Below are positions 1 to 12,084 of a stretch of 64,000 nucleotides of DNA, in pieces. Within the stretch, counting starts at the first letter, position 1. Each line of letters begins with the position of its first letter. This DNA is from Pseudomonadota bacterium. GTDB lineage: Bacteria > Pseudomonadota > Gammaproteobacteria > Eutrophobiales > Eutrophobiaceae. The position numbers were made by a program, and so were the translations under genes. The notes beneath the pieces are model-generated. The model made no database searches. It worked only from the letters and a program-made list of their open reading frames with translations, and was not told the DNA's origin. The stretch spans positions 120,603-184,602 of the forward strand of contig JABFGI010000005.1 in assembly GCA_013112535.1 (NCBI GenBank). Direction: 5' to 3'.

Positions 1-3210
<3,210 letters not shown>

Positions 3211-3213
3211 TTC

Positions 3214-4311
3214 CTAAAGACGCATGGGCATAACGACGTACTGGCAATTAGAGTCATCCTCTGGCAACACCAAACAACTACTGTTGGCATCTAAAACACT
3301 TAATTTTACTTTGTCACTCTTAATTATGGTCAGAGTATCCAGCAGGTAAGAAACATTAAACCCAATTTCCAGTTCACTTCCTTCGTATTGCACCCCAAGT
3401 TCTTCTTCTGCTTCTTCCTGCTCCGGATTATGAGCTAACGCTCGTAGACTATCAGGACTAAGAATTATTCTGACTCCACGATATTTTTCGTTCGATAATA
3501 TAGATGCTCGGGTCAGACTATTTTTTAATTCTTCTCTATCTGCCAACACCGGTGTCTCACTTAACTCAGGAATAACACGTTTATAATCAGGAAAACGACC
3601 ATCGATTAATTTGCTGGTAAAACAAGAATTAATATTTTTAATTCTTATATGATTTGCACTTATCTGGATTTCAATTTCGCTTTCATCCTGAAGTAATCGT
3701 GTTAGCTCAATTATACCTTTTCTTGGAACAATGATTTGAATTGACTCGTCAACAACCGCTTTAATATCTGTTTCATCTAACGCCAAACGGTGACCGTCTG
3801 TTGCTACTGCTCTTAATTTATCTGATGTTATTTCCAATAAAAGACCATTAAGATAATAACGAACATCCTGTTGCGCCATCGCAAACTGGGTATTACTTAG
3901 TAATTGATCCAGAATTCTTTGTTTTATATTAAATGTTGTTATTGTTTCAGTTATATCAATAACAGGATATTCAGGAGCAGGTAACGTTGCTAAAGTAAAA
4001 CGGCTTCTACCCGATTTTATCAACACCCGATCATTTTTTACTTCAAATTGCAGATTTGATTCTTGAGGTAATGCTCTGCATATATCCAATAATTTTCGCG
4101 CAGGTAATGTTAATTCGCCAGACTGTTCTAAAGGCACTTCTATCTTAACAATAAGTTCAACTTCCATATCTGTAGCAGTGACAGATAAAGAGCCTGGTTC
4201 CAGACTAAACAATAGATTAGAAAGTATAGGAAGTGTTTGCCTTCGATCAACAACACCACTAACTGTCTGTAATACAGGTAACAGCACATCTCTATCTATA
4301 TTAAATTTCAT
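3214..4311 (-). CDS. dnaN: DNA polymerase III sliding clamp (beta subunit)
   Basis: Ring-shaped processivity clamp of DNA polymerase III. 365 residues, against 366 in E. coli, and the three clamp domains are full length. Recognisable family stretches include LPILSNLLF near residue 28, TDMEVEL near 62, ATDGHRLA near 170 and the C-terminal YVVMPMRL, which lines the hydrophobic partner-binding pocket. ATG at 4311 begins the MKFNIDRD form typical of the family. A 188-bp AT-rich spacer separates it from dnaA, so it may have its own promoter or origin elements upstream. Confidence 0.98.
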   Translation of the reverse strand: MKFNIDRDVLLPVLQTVSGVVDRRQTLPILSNLLFSLEPGSLSVTATDMEVELIVKIEVPLEQSGELTLPARKLLDICRALPQESNLQFEVKNDRVLIKSGRSRFTLATLPAPEYPVIDITETITTFNIKQRILDQLLSNTQFAMAQQDVRYYLNGLLLEITSDKLRAVATDGHRLALDETDIKAVVDESIQIIVPRKGIIELTRLLQDESEIEIQISANHIRIKNINSCFTSKLIDGRFPDYKRVIPELSETPVLADREELKNSLTRASILSNEKYRGVRIILSPDSLRALAHNPEQEEAEEELGVQYEGSELEIGFNVSYLLDTLTIIKSDKVKLSVLDANSSCLVLPEDDSNCQYVVMPMRL

Positions 4312-4499
4312 ATATATACCTATTATTATTACTATTAGCTATTAAAAAATCTGTTTATATCTTTATTTTATTATAACAATCAATTACTTACAGATTTATA
4401 TCTTTGTTTATTATTTATGTTTAATTTATTTTAAAGTTGTTAATAAATTGTGAACTTAAATAATAAAAAATCTATTACATACTTTTACACAAGTTTTTA
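4312..4499. other. AT-rich dnaA-dnaN spacer, possible unwinding element of oriC
   Basis: No coding potential; strikingly AT-rich throughout. The 11-mer TTTATATCTTT occurs as a perfect direct repeat at 4354-4364 and 4395-4405. Each copy continues into a run that matches the E. coli oriC 13-mer consensus GATCTNTTNTTTT at about 10 of 13 positions. A degenerate DnaA-box-like TTTTACACA is at 4483-4491. The stretch could be the DNA-unwinding element or simply the dnaN promoter region. The origin role is inferred from gene order and composition. Confidence 0.4.
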
Positions 4500-5852
4500 T
4501 CAACTTGTTAGAATGTTTGTAATATTTACATAATCCTCTTCTATACGTTGTTCTGTTTTTCTTAATTCTTTTATTTTTCTGCAAGCATGTAACACAGTTG
4601 TATGATCTCGCCCACCGAAAGCATCGCCTATTTCTGGCAAGCTATGGTTAGTTAATTCTTTTGAAATTGCCATAGCGACTTGCCTTGGTCTTGCAATAGA
4701 GCGATTTCTTCTTTTAGAAAGTAAATCAGCAACTCTAATTTTGTAATATTCTGCTGTAATTTTTTGTATATTTTCTATAGTAACCTGTTTGTCTTGAATT
4801 ATAAGCAAGTCACGTAATGCATTTTTAGTAAAATCGAGTGTAATTGTTTTTCCGGTAAGATTTGCGTTCGCAATCACTCTGTTTAGTGCGCCTTCCAGTT
4901 CCCGAACGTTAGACCTGAATCGTTTTGCAATAAAAAATGAAACATCATCTGGAAGTTCTTTATGTGCCTGTTTTGCTTTTTTCTTAATAATAGCAACACG
5001 GGTTTCCAGTTCCGGTGGTTCAATCGCAACGGTTAATCCCCAACCAAAACGAGATTTTAATCGTTCCTCCAGGCCGTTAACCTCTTTTGGGTAACGATCA
5101 CAGGTAAGGATAATTTGATGCTCGCCTTCAAGTAATGCATTAAATGTATGAAAAAACTCTTCCTGCGATCGCTCTTTTTTGGCGAAAAACTGAATATCAT
5201 CAATTAGTAATGCATCCAGGTTTCGATAATGTCGTTTGAATTCATTAATTGCATTATGTTGCAAGGCTCTAACCATGTCCGCAACAAACCTTTCTGAGTG
5301 AAGATAAGCAACATTTGCCGATGGCTTTTTTTCCAGTATGGCGGCACCAACTGCATGCATTAGATGTGTTTTACCTAAACCGACACCACCATAGATAAAT
5401 AACGGGTTGTATGCATTTCCTGGATTTTCAGCAACTTGCATGGAAGCTGCCCTTGCTAATTGATTGGAATTACCTTGTACGAAAGAATCGAAGGTAAAAG
5501 AAGTGTTTAAATTACTCGAGTGTTTAACCTGAGAAGTTGGTTGTCTGGTGTTTATTGGTTCGTTAGAAACTGATTCAGCAGATTTGTCGTTCGTACTTTT
5601 GATATTGCTTTTGCTGCCAATCTCAAGATTTAAAGAGACTTGCTTATTATTATTTGAGTCGCCTAGAATTTCTTCCATTCTAGGAAAATACTTTTCGCTA
5701 ACCCAGTCAAGAACAAACCGATTAGGCGCTAACAGGCGAACGGATCCTTCCTGTTCTATGGCGTGTAATGGGCGTATCCATGTATTAAATTGTTGAGGCG
5801 ACAGTTCGCCCTCAAGTCGCTCCAGGCAACGTTTCCATGGGGTTGTTCCCAC
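4500..5852 (-). CDS. dnaA: Chromosomal replication initiator DnaA
   Basis: AAA+ initiator that binds DnaA boxes and opens oriC. 450 residues. Domain I (about 1-85, helicase/DiaA contact) is followed by a short polar linker to about 115. The AAA+ domain has Walker [10 protein letters not shown] at 155-163 and Walker [10 protein letters not shown] near 215. The C-terminal helix-turn-helix carries the box-recognition motif [15 protein letters not shown] near 415-430. The start is GTG at 5852, preceded by GAGG about 9 nt upstream; the next in-frame ATG would remove most of domain I. It is first in the leftward operon, with a promoter overlapped by a DnaA box. Confidence 0.98.
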   Translation of the reverse strand: MGTTPWKRCLERLEGELSPQQFNTWIRPLHAIEQEGSVRLLAPNRFVLDWVSEKYFPRMEEILGDSNNNKQVSLNLEIGSKSNIKSTNDKSAESVSNEPINTRQPTSQVKHSSNLNTSFTFDSFVQGNSNQLARAASMQVAENPGNAYNPLFIYGGVGLGKTHLMHAVGAAILEKKPSANVAYLHSERFVADMVRALQHNAINEFKRHYRNLDALLIDDIQFFAKKERSQEEFFHTFNALLEGEHQIILTCDRYPKEVNGLEERLKSRFGWGLTVAIEPPELETRVAIIKKKAKQAHKELPDDVSFFIAKRFRSNVRELEGALNRVIANANLTGKTITLDFTKNALRDLLIIQDKQVTIENIQKITAEYYKIRVADLLSKRRNRSIARPRQVAMAISKELTNHSLPEIGDAFGGRDHTTVLHACRKIKELRKTEQRIEEDYVNITNILTS

Positions 5853-5894
5853 TCTATATCCTCGTAGAAATTAAATCAGATGAGATAGAGAGAG

Positions 5895-5924
5895 TTTATA
5901 CCTGATCATAAAAGTTATCCACAA
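5895..5924 (-). promoter_or_regulatory. Predicted dnaA promoter overlapped by a DnaA box
   Basis: Read on the minus strand, TTGTGG (5919-5924) and TATAAA (5895-5900) are separated by 18 bp and lie 43 bp before the dnaA GTG. The -35 shares bases with the perfect DnaA box at 5915-5923. DnaA autorepression through a promoter box is known in E. coli. That this box acts the same way is inference. Confidence 0.55.
5915..5923 (+). promoter_or_regulatory. Perfect DnaA box (TTATCCACA)
   Basis: Exact match to the high-affinity R1/R4 consensus, in the 180-bp spacer between the divergent dnaA and rpmH. It is the only perfect copy I could find in either flanking spacer of dnaA. It could be part of oriC, a dnaA operator, or both. 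Confidence 0.8.
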
Positions 5925-5955
5925 CCATAATTAAACTTATTTTTGATAGTATTAA

Positions 5956-5985
5956 TTGACATAATTATCGTAGCAACAGTAATAT
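5956..5985 (+). promoter_or_regulatory. Predicted sigma-70 promoter of the rpmH operon
   Basis: Perfect -35 TTGACA at 5956-5961, 18-bp spacer, and -10 TAATAT at 5980-5985. A GC-rich discriminator (GTGCGCCC) follows, as is common for growth-rate and ppGpp-controlled translation genes. The first gene starts 48 bp after the -10. Confidence 0.8.
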
Positions 5986-6032
5986 GTGCGCCCTTTTAAA
6001 CAGCTAGACACAGAAAATCTAAGGCATTGCAT

Positions 6033-6167
6033 ATGAAACAGACTTATCAACCAAGTAAATTAAAGCGAAAAAGAAACCACGGTTTTCGTGCTCGTATGCA
6101 AACGCGTTCAGGAAGAGCAATCATAAAAGCACGCCGGAACAAAGGAAGAAAGAGACTTTCCGCCTAG
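6033..6167 (+). CDS. rpmH: Ribosomal protein bL34
   Basis: 44-residue, highly basic large-subunit protein. It begins [18 protein letters not shown], contains the invariant [12 protein letters not shown] block and ends in the KGRKRLSA tail, which is full family length. ATG at 6033 follows a strong promoter. It sits next to rnpA, as in nearly all bacteria, and marks the rightward side of the origin. Confidence 0.99.
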   Translation: MKQTYQPSKLKRKRNHGFRARMQTRSGRAIIKARRNKGRKRLSA

Positions 6168-6181
6168 AGAGAGCATAAATA

Positions 6182-6526
6182 ATGCCTTCTTCCGGGAAGC
6201 GTTTCCGAGATAATAATAGATTAAAGCGACCGGACGAATTTAAACAAGTTTTTTCTTCAAAGCACCGATCCAGCGATAATTCTTTTTTATTTCTAGCAAG
6301 TCGTAATAATTATGATTGGCCACGCCTGGGTCTCGCGGTTCCCAAAAAACATATCAACAGTGCAGTTGAGAGAAACCGGCTGAAACGTATAATCAGGGAA
6401 AGTTTTCGATTAAATAAAAAAAAATTAAAAGGAAACGATATAGTTGTTGTTGTCAGAAACAAGCTGGATGTTAATAAGAAAAACATAGCGCTCATTCTTG
6501 CTAAACACTGGGATAAAGTTATTTAA
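6182..6526 (+). CDS. rnpA: Ribonuclease P protein component
   Basis: Protein cofactor of RNase P, which trims the 5' leader of tRNA precursors with the RnpB RNA. 114 residues, basic. The RNR signature is seen as [15 protein letters not shown] near residues 63-77, after GLAVPKK. ATG at 6182 is 14 bp after rpmH. The stop overlaps the yidD start by one base (TAATG), giving coupled translation. Confidence 0.97.
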   Translation: MPSSGKRFRDNNRLKRPDEFKQVFSSKHRSSDNSFLFLASRNNYDWPRLGLAVPKKHINSAVERNRLKRIIRESFRLNKKKLKGNDIVVVVRNKLDVNKKNIALILAKHWDKVI

Positions 6527-6753
6527 TGAAAACGGTTTTAGTTAAATTCATTCGTTTATATCAACGCTATATTAGTGTTTTTATGGCGCCATGTTGTCGT
6601 TTTTATCCTACCTGTTCTCAATACACAATAGAGGCAATTTCAGAGCATGGCGCTTTGAAAGGCGCTTTTCTTGGTGGTCGACGAATTTGTCGTTGTCATC
6701 CTTTTCATGAAGGCGGCTTCGATCCTGTTCCGCATAAATCAATAGAGTCTTAA
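6526..6753 (+). CDS. yidD: Membrane protein insertion efficiency factor YidD
   Basis: 75-residue inner-membrane-associated protein that assists YidC-dependent insertion. The conserved cysteine-rich core is [16 protein letters not shown] near residues 23-38, followed by [17 protein letters not shown], all family hallmarks. It is placed between rnpA (1-base overlap) and yidC (5-bp gap), the conserved arrangement. Confidence 0.96.
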   Translation: MKTVLVKFIRLYQRYISVFMAPCCRFYPTCSQYTIEAISEHGALKGAFLGGRRICRCHPFHEGGFDPVPHKSIES

Positions 6754-6758
6754 AACTA

Positions 6759-8408
6759 ATGGAAACAACACGGTTTATTTTATTAATAGCCCTGGGTTTA
6801 GTGCTGACCATGATCTGGCAAGCATGGCAGGAAGACTATCCTTCTAAACCGATCCAGATGACAGACGCTGCTACACCGATTGAGCGTTCTGAAACGGAAG
6901 ATAGTAGTTTGCCGGTGTTACAAACAGAAAAATTAAATACTATTGAACCGGCAATTATAGAAAATGTAATTGAAGAAACTAAAGGCAAGATAGTACGCGT
7001 TAAAACAGATGTGCTGGATTTCGAAATTAATACTGTTGGTGGAACGGTTCAGCGTGCAGCATTACTGGATTATTCTGTTACTAAAGAAGATCAAACCAAC
7101 AAGATTGTTTTGCTAGAGAATAATGAAGAGGGGTTTTACTTAATACAAGGAGGTTTATTAAGTAAAAATTATCCCGTTAACCATAAAACCCTTTTCAAGA
7201 CAAACAATGTTAGTTACAACCTTTCTGATAATGAAAGTATAAAAGTACCGTTCTATTGGGAATCGGAAGATGGTCTAAAAATCATCAAGACATTTACTTT
7301 TTACAAAGGCCAGTATGTTGTCGATGTCACTTATGAAGTACAGAATAATTTAACGGTTGAGTGGAATGGCAGTGCTTATGCCCAGATAAACCGAACAGAA
7401 CCGACTGAAAAAGGTTCCCGTTTTATCTATACCTATACCGGCGCTGTTCTATCAACACCAGAAAAACGCTATGAAAAAATAGACTTCGGTGATATCGAAG
7501 ATGACAAGCTATCTGTTGATGTTGCAGATGGCTGGGTTGCTATGCTGCAACATTACTTTTTTACGGCATTAATTCCTGGCTCAAAAGAAGAAACGTATCG
7601 TTACTATACTTTAAATCCAAACCAAAGCAGTTATGTTATTGGTGCAATTACGTCTTCAAAAATTATACCCGCTGGTTCCAGTGATGAATTTAGTCATCGC
7701 TTTTATGCCGGGCCCAAACTTCAAAAAGAGTTGCCTCAATATGCTGATGGTCTTGAGTTAACGGTAGATTACGGCATTTTCTGGTTTCTTGCTGAGCCGG
7801 TATTTTGGCTTTTAGATCATATTCATGATCTTGTTAAGAATTGGGGCTGGTCGATTGTATTAGTTACTCTTGTTTTAAAGTTACTCTTTTTTAAACTTTC
7901 TGCAGCCGGTTATCGTTCCATGGCTAATATGCGTAAAGTTCAGCCAAGACTGTTATCTCTCAGAGATCGTTATAAAGACGATCGGCAACAGCTGAATCAA
8001 GCAATGATGGCACTTTATAAAGAGGAAAAGATTAATCCATTGGGAGGATGCTTTCCGATTTTGATTCAAATACCGGTTTTTATTTCCTTGTATTGGGTGT
8101 TGTTAGAAAGTGTTGAATTAAGGCAGGCCGATTTTATTTTGTGGATAAACGACCTGTCTGTTGCCGACCCATATTTTGTCTTGCCGTTGTTGATGGGCGT
8201 TACCATGTTTGTCCAACAAAAATTAAATCCTGCGCCGATGGATCCGGTTCAGGCAAAAGTAATGTCTGTGTTACCGGTTGTCTTCACCGTGTTTTTTGCT
8301 TTTTTCCCGGCTGGTCTGGTTTTATATTGGGTTGTTAATAATACGCTTTCAATAGCTCAACAATGGGTAATTACTCGTAACATCGAACAAGCAGGCTCTT
8401 CTACTTAA
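6759..8408 (+). CDS. yidC: Membrane protein insertase YidC
   Basis: Inserts and folds inner-membrane proteins alone or with SecYEG. 549 residues, the proteobacterial form. There is one N-terminal transmembrane segment (about 5-22), then a periplasmic beta-supersandwich domain (about 60-340) and a C-terminal Oxa1 core of five membrane segments (about 350-540). The core has the cytoplasmic coiled loop AAGYRSMANMRKVQPRL and the conserved NPLGGCFPILIQIPVFISLY. ATG at 6759, in operon with yidD. Confidence 0.98.
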   Translation: METTRFILLIALGLVLTMIWQAWQEDYPSKPIQMTDAATPIERSETEDSSLPVLQTEKLNTIEPAIIENVIEETKGKIVRVKTDVLDFEINTVGGTVQRAALLDYSVTKEDQTNKIVLLENNEEGFYLIQGGLLSKNYPVNHKTLFKTNNVSYNLSDNESIKVPFYWESEDGLKIIKTFTFYKGQYVVDVTYEVQNNLTVEWNGSAYAQINRTEPTEKGSRFIYTYTGAVLSTPEKRYEKIDFGDIEDDKLSVDVADGWVAMLQHYFFTALIPGSKEETYRYYTLNPNQSSYVIGAITSSKIIPAGSSDEFSHRFYAGPKLQKELPQYADGLELTVDYGIFWFLAEPVFWLLDHIHDLVKNWGWSIVLVTLVLKLLFFKLSAAGYRSMANMRKVQPRLLSLRDRYKDDRQQLNQAMMALYKEEKINPLGGCFPILIQIPVFISLYWVLLESVELRQADFILWINDLSVADPYFVLPLLMGVTMFVQQKLNPAPMDPVQAKVMSVLPVVFTVFFAFFPAGLVLYWVVNNTLSIAQQWVITRNIEQAGSST

Positions 8409-8413
8409 GTAAT

Positions 8414-8435
8414 TCGCCCATGCTTGTTTGGGCGA
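8414..8435 (+). other. Stem-loop between yidC and mnmE
   Basis: TCGCCCA (8414-8420) pairs perfectly with TGGGCGA (8429-8435) across an 8-nt loop. No U-run follows, so it is not a standard terminator. It ends 12 bases before the mnmE ATG, where no clear Shine-Dalgarno is seen, so it may influence mRNA stability or mnmE translation. Confidence 0.4.
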
Positions 8436-8447
8436 GCGGTTAACGCG

Positions 8448-9788
8448 ATGCCAGAGAACAACGACACAATTGTTGCGGTAGCTACTCCTTTAGGAAGGGG
8501 GGGTATTGGCGTTGTTCGAGTTTCTGGCAAGAAAAGTAAGGCAATATATATAGCGTTAACCGGTCAGGTTCCGATTCCCCGCCAAGCACAATACGTATCA
8601 TTTAAGTCTTCACAGCAGATTATCGACAAAGGCATTGCTCTTTATTTTGAAGCGCCCGCATCTTATTCCGGCGAAGAGGTGATTGAGTGCCATGTCCATG
8701 GAAGTCGTGTTTTATTGGAAATGCTGGTCGATGAAATAGTTTCTTTAGGTGCTCGCATAGCTAATCCTGGTGAGTTTACCGAAAGAGCCTTTTTAAACGG
8801 CAAGATAGATTTGGTTCAGGCTGAAGCCGTTGCCGATCTTATAGACTGTAATTCAAAAAAAGCTGCTCGAAGCGCATTGCAATCACTCGACGGCGTTTTT
8901 TCCAGCAAAGTAAAACAGTTAAGAGAGGAAGTCTTTACAGCCAGGTCATTGATTGAAGCTGCGTTGGATTTTCCAGATGAAGAGGACGTGGATATTGATA
9001 TTCACCCAGCCATTGAAAAAATAGAAAAGTGTTTGACTGAACTAACTATCATTCTAAGAAATGCCGAAGCAGGCCGAATTCTTGACCATAATCCAACCGT
9101 GGTCATTGCCGGGCTACCTAATGCCGGGAAATCATGTTTGATAAATTTTTTGTGCGGGTATGATTCTGCTATTGTTTCAGCCGAAGCAGGGACAACTCGA
9201 GATATTATTCGAGAAAAGGTTTTGCTGGGTGATTTTGCTGTTACTTTAATTGATACAGCAGGGTTACGTGAAACAAACAATGCTATTGAAAAGGAAGGCG
9301 TGGATAGATCATATAAAGCGCTTTCGGTTGCTGATATTGTTTTGTATGTCGTTGATAATAGCCTTAATGAAAAAGCAGGGGCTGAAATTCCAGATAAACA
9401 TATATCAGCAGGCGCTAAAAAAATTATAGTAAGAAATAAAATCGATCTTTGTAAGAACAACGCTTTTAAAAACACTGATAATGAGGTTTTTGTTTCAGTA
9501 AAAACAGGTGCAGGCATGGGAAATCTGCTTGAGAAAATAAGTGCTGTCCTTGATATAACCGATAATGATGAAGACATTATTTTTGCGAGACAAAGACATA
9601 TTGATGCATTAAATTCAGTAAAAGATAATTTGAAACAAGTGTTAATTGCTGAAGAGAAGGGCCTAGGTCTGGAAGTACTGGCAGAATCAATGAGACTGGC
9701 TTTATCGGGTTTTGATGAAATAACTGGCAGGACCACAACCGACGATGTGTTAGGAAAGGTTTTTTCTCAGTTTTGTATAGGCAAGTAA
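8448..9788 (+). CDS. mnmE: tRNA modification GTPase MnmE
   Basis: With MnmG, installs the cmnm5 group on U34 of tRNAs reading NNA/NNG codons. I place the start at ATG 8448 (MPENNDTIVAVATP), giving 446 residues against 454 in E. coli; an upstream in-frame TTG would add 8 unconserved residues. Order: N-terminal formyl-THF-binding domain with PLGRGGIGVVRVSG, a helical domain, then the G domain with GLPNAGKS, TTRDIIRE, DTAGLRE and NKID. The C-terminal CIGK carries the essential cysteine. It is the last gene of the rightward origin operon. Confidence 0.97.
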   Translation: MPENNDTIVAVATPLGRGGIGVVRVSGKKSKAIYIALTGQVPIPRQAQYVSFKSSQQIIDKGIALYFEAPASYSGEEVIECHVHGSRVLLEMLVDEIVSLGARIANPGEFTERAFLNGKIDLVQAEAVADLIDCNSKKAARSALQSLDGVFSSKVKQLREEVFTARSLIEAALDFPDEEDVDIDIHPAIEKIEKCLTELTIILRNAEAGRILDHNPTVVIAGLPNAGKSCLINFLCGYDSAIVSAEAGTTRDIIREKVLLGDFAVTLIDTAGLRETNNAIEKEGVDRSYKALSVADIVLYVVDNSLNEKAGAEIPDKHISAGAKKIIVRNKIDLCKNNAFKNTDNEVFVSVKTGAGMGNLLEKISAVLDITDNDEDIIFARQRHIDALNSVKDNLKQVLIAEEKGLGLEVLAESMRLALSGFDEITGRTTTDDVLGKVFSQFCIGK

Positions 9789-9807
9789 TTAAGTTGAAGG
9801 AGTCGTT

Positions 9808-10209
9808 GTGAGTATAAAAATAGAGCTATCAGTGGGAGAGTTATTGGATAAAATAACAATCCTTCAAATTAAATCTGAAAGAATTAATGATGCAGCTAAA
9901 CTGGAAAATATTAATAAAGAACTAACGGTATTGCAGTCATTATGGGATGGCTCGCCGTACTCACGAAACGATCTTGATAAAAATATAAGCGAATTAAAGG
10001 CTGTTAATGAGTCCTTGTGGGATATAGAAGACAAGATAAGAGACAAAGAATCAGAACAGGTGTTTGATAAAGAGTTTGTTGATTTGGCCAGATCAGTTTA
10101 TTTTACTAATGATGAACGAGCAGAAATTAAAAAAATTATTAACATGAAAACTGGCTCCGAACTAATCGAAGAAAAATCGTACAGTGATTATTCGGTAAAC
10201 AGCAAGTAA
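9808..10209 (+). CDS. Uncharacterised protein, looks like DUF6165
   Basis: 133 residues, charged, mostly helical by eye. It begins SIKIELSVGELLDKITILQIKSERI, which resembles the DUF6165 family found in surface-polysaccharide gene sets; the assignment is from memory of the pattern. GTG start at 9808 preceded by GGAG. No signal peptide or membrane segment. It stands 13 bp before a GT9 glycosyltransferase in the same direction, so a helper role in LPS or polysaccharide assembly is plausible. No biochemical function is known to me. Confidence 0.7.
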   Translation: MSIKIELSVGELLDKITILQIKSERINDAAKLENINKELTVLQSLWDGSPYSRNDLDKNISELKAVNESLWDIEDKIRDKESEQVFDKEFVDLARSVYFTNDERAEIKKIINMKTGSELIEEKSYSDYSVNSK

Positions 10210-10222
10210 ACCAGTTTAGTTA

Positions 10223-11131
10223 ATGAGTGTTAATAAAATATTATTTATTGGATTAAGCTCTGTCGGTGATGTCGTTATGACTACCCCGGTTTTAAAATCT
10301 TTGCAGGACAAATTTCCAGAAGCCATGTTTGATATCGTCGTTGATAAACGAGGTACAGGCCTGTATAAAAACTATCCGCGGCTTGATAAACTTTATTTAA
10401 AAGATAAAGATCTTCCATTAAGAGGTGTTCCAGCCCTGTTGTTGCAACTTTGGAAGAATCGTTATGATTTAATCGTTGATGTAAGAACAGACGGCCTGGC
10501 TTACTTATTACGTGCGAAAAAAAGATACACGAAATGGTTTGCTAAAAGCTATGGTCCACATGCTGTTGAGGATTTAATGGGCGTGATCGCCAGACTGCAT
10601 GGTAACAACCCAATTCCAGACACAAGTGTTTGGCCTTCTGATGTTGATAGAGAATATGCAGAAAAAGTAATATCGCAATTTGATAATAAAAATAAGTTGT
10701 TGGCTATTTCAATAGGCGATAATCGTAAACCTGAAAAAACCTGGCCTATTGAAAAATTTATTGAGCTACTTAACAAACACCATGATGATTTTTCCGGTGT
10801 TATTTTTTTGGGAAATAGTTTTGAAGCCGAAGAAACATTGGACGTAGCAAGAAAAATAAATATTAACAACATTAATACAGTTGGCAACAGTTTGTTAGAA
10901 GCAGCAGCGTTAATTGAAAAAGCCTGTTTATATATAGGCCCTGACTCTGGTCTGGGGCATATTGCAGGTGCTGTAGACACGCCAACCATCAGTTTTTTTA
11001 GTTTGATGAAGCCTGAGCGTTATCGGCCCTGGGGAAAAAAGGCTATATGTATTTCCGGTTCAGAAAATGACGCTCGCAATATTCCCGTTGAAGAAGTAAG
11101 CGCTGCTATTAGGAGAACGATAGATGAATGA
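10223..11131 (+). CDS. Glycosyltransferase family 9 (heptosyltransferase-like)
   Basis: GT-B-fold enzyme of the ADP-heptose:LPS heptosyltransferase family, expected on the cytoplasmic face of the inner membrane. 302 residues. The N-terminal acceptor lobe begins ILFIGLSSVGDVVMTTPVL, the classical GT9 start. The C-terminal donor lobe has YIGPDSGLGHIAGAVDTPTI near residues 235-254, matching the D-(S/T)-G-x-x-H-x-A donor motif, then W-G-K. It overlaps the next gene by 8 bp. Acceptor and sugar cannot be told from sequence; it is shorter than WaaC/WaaF (about 320-350). Confidence 0.88.
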   Translation: MSVNKILFIGLSSVGDVVMTTPVLKSLQDKFPEAMFDIVVDKRGTGLYKNYPRLDKLYLKDKDLPLRGVPALLLQLWKNRYDLIVDVRTDGLAYLLRAKKRYTKWFAKSYGPHAVEDLMGVIARLHGNNPIPDTSVWPSDVDREYAEKVISQFDNKNKLLAISIGDNRKPEKTWPIEKFIELLNKHHDDFSGVIFLGNSFEAEETLDVARKININNINTVGNSLLEAAALIEKACLYIGPDSGLGHIAGAVDTPTISFFSLMKPERYRPWGKKAICISGSENDARNIPVEEVSAAIRRTIDE

Positions 11132-12083
11132 GGTTTTGCGTTTACTTGATCGAGTCTTAAAAAAGCAGGGCTACTCAATAAAGAAACATCCACAATATAA
11201 TTTATTACCTTTAAAAAAGTTTGAAAGTCTGGCAGATCAAAAGCTTGTTTATGAATCATTAAATTCAAGCCCAAATAAAAACCCGGCTAAATTAAACAAA
11301 TTACACATTTGTTTACGTACTTGTATTAATGATAAGCGAGCAAAAGGAAAGCGCAGTGAACTTACCGGCGTTAGCCTCGAAGAACACCTGCTAACTTGTA
11401 TTTATTCGCTTTTTTTGTCCGTCAATGATGCTTTGAAAAATAACATTGAAGTAAGTCTTACTATTTTTGATGATCGATCAGAGCCGCTTGTTATAGAAAA
11501 AATTAAAACACTAGCTAAACAATTAAATTGCAAGTGGAGCCTGGTTACTACAGAAAAGACCGGGCAGGGTGAGTCGTTACTTCAGCACTTTTCTTACGCA
11601 AAAGACAAAGACTCATTGTTTTATTTTTGTGAAGATGATTATCTTCATGAGAAAACTGCAATTTTTGAAATGGCTGATTTTTATAAAAAAGTATATGAAC
11701 AAACCGGCTCTCATTTGCTGATTCACCCACAAGAGCATGAGTTGATTTACAGTCAGTATAATTATCCTTCGTATATTTTGTTAGGAGAAAAAAGGCGCTG
11801 GCGGAGCATGAGTAATGCAACGCATACGTTTTTTATACATTCCCGTGCCGTGAAAGAATATTGGGAATATTTCGAAAATACAAAATTTGTTGGCATTAAA
11901 GAAAAACGACACCTGGGTTCTGAAAAGAAGACGACAGATCTTCTATTCAGGCATATTCCCGGTTTTTCACCTATTCCTGCTGTAGCGATACACTTTCAAA
12001 CAAAAGAATGTCTTCCCCCTTTCTTTGACTGGAAAAATCTATGGCAAAAAATTAAACACTTAAAAAATACACGGGAAGACTAG
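11124..12083 (+). CDS. Glycosyltransferase-like protein of unknown specificity
   Basis: 319 residues. I do not recognise a named family with certainty. The middle region looks like a GT-A nucleotide-sugar domain: an N-terminal strand (LHICLRTCIND), then EVSLTIFDDRSEP, and an acidic cluster FCEDDYLH near residue 170 at the place of a metal-binding DxD. Towards the C-terminus NATHTFFIHSRAV and AVAIHFQTKECLPPFFDW recur as ordered motifs. It overlaps the GT9 gene by 8 bp, so the two are almost certainly coexpressed. Probably adds a sugar to LPS core or O-antigen; inferred mainly from context. Confidence 0.6.
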   Translation: MNEVLRLLDRVLKKQGYSIKKHPQYNLLPLKKFESLADQKLVYESLNSSPNKNPAKLNKLHICLRTCINDKRAKGKRSELTGVSLEEHLLTCIYSLFLSVNDALKNNIEVSLTIFDDRSEPLVIEKIKTLAKQLNCKWSLVTTEKTGQGESLLQHFSYAKDKDSLFYFCEDDYLHEKTAIFEMADFYKKVYEQTGSHLLIHPQEHELIYSQYNYPSYILLGEKRRWRSMSNATHTFFIHSRAVKEYWEYFENTKFVGIKEKRHLGSEKKTTDLLFRHIPGFSPIPAVAIHFQTKECLPPFFDWKNLWQKIKHLKNTRED

Positions 12084-12084
12084 A

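Noticed and set aside
4483..4491. TTTTACACA as a DnaA box
   Set aside because: It differs at a core position from the TTATNCACA consensus, so I mention it only as degenerate.
4489..4508. Inverted repeat ACAAGTT...AACTTGT at the dnaA stop
   Set aside because: 7-bp AT-rich stem without a T-run on the coding strand; not convincing as a terminator.
9002..9736. 244-codon frame antisense to mnmE
   Set aside because: Lies opposite the conserved G domain; composition is typical of a shadow frame.
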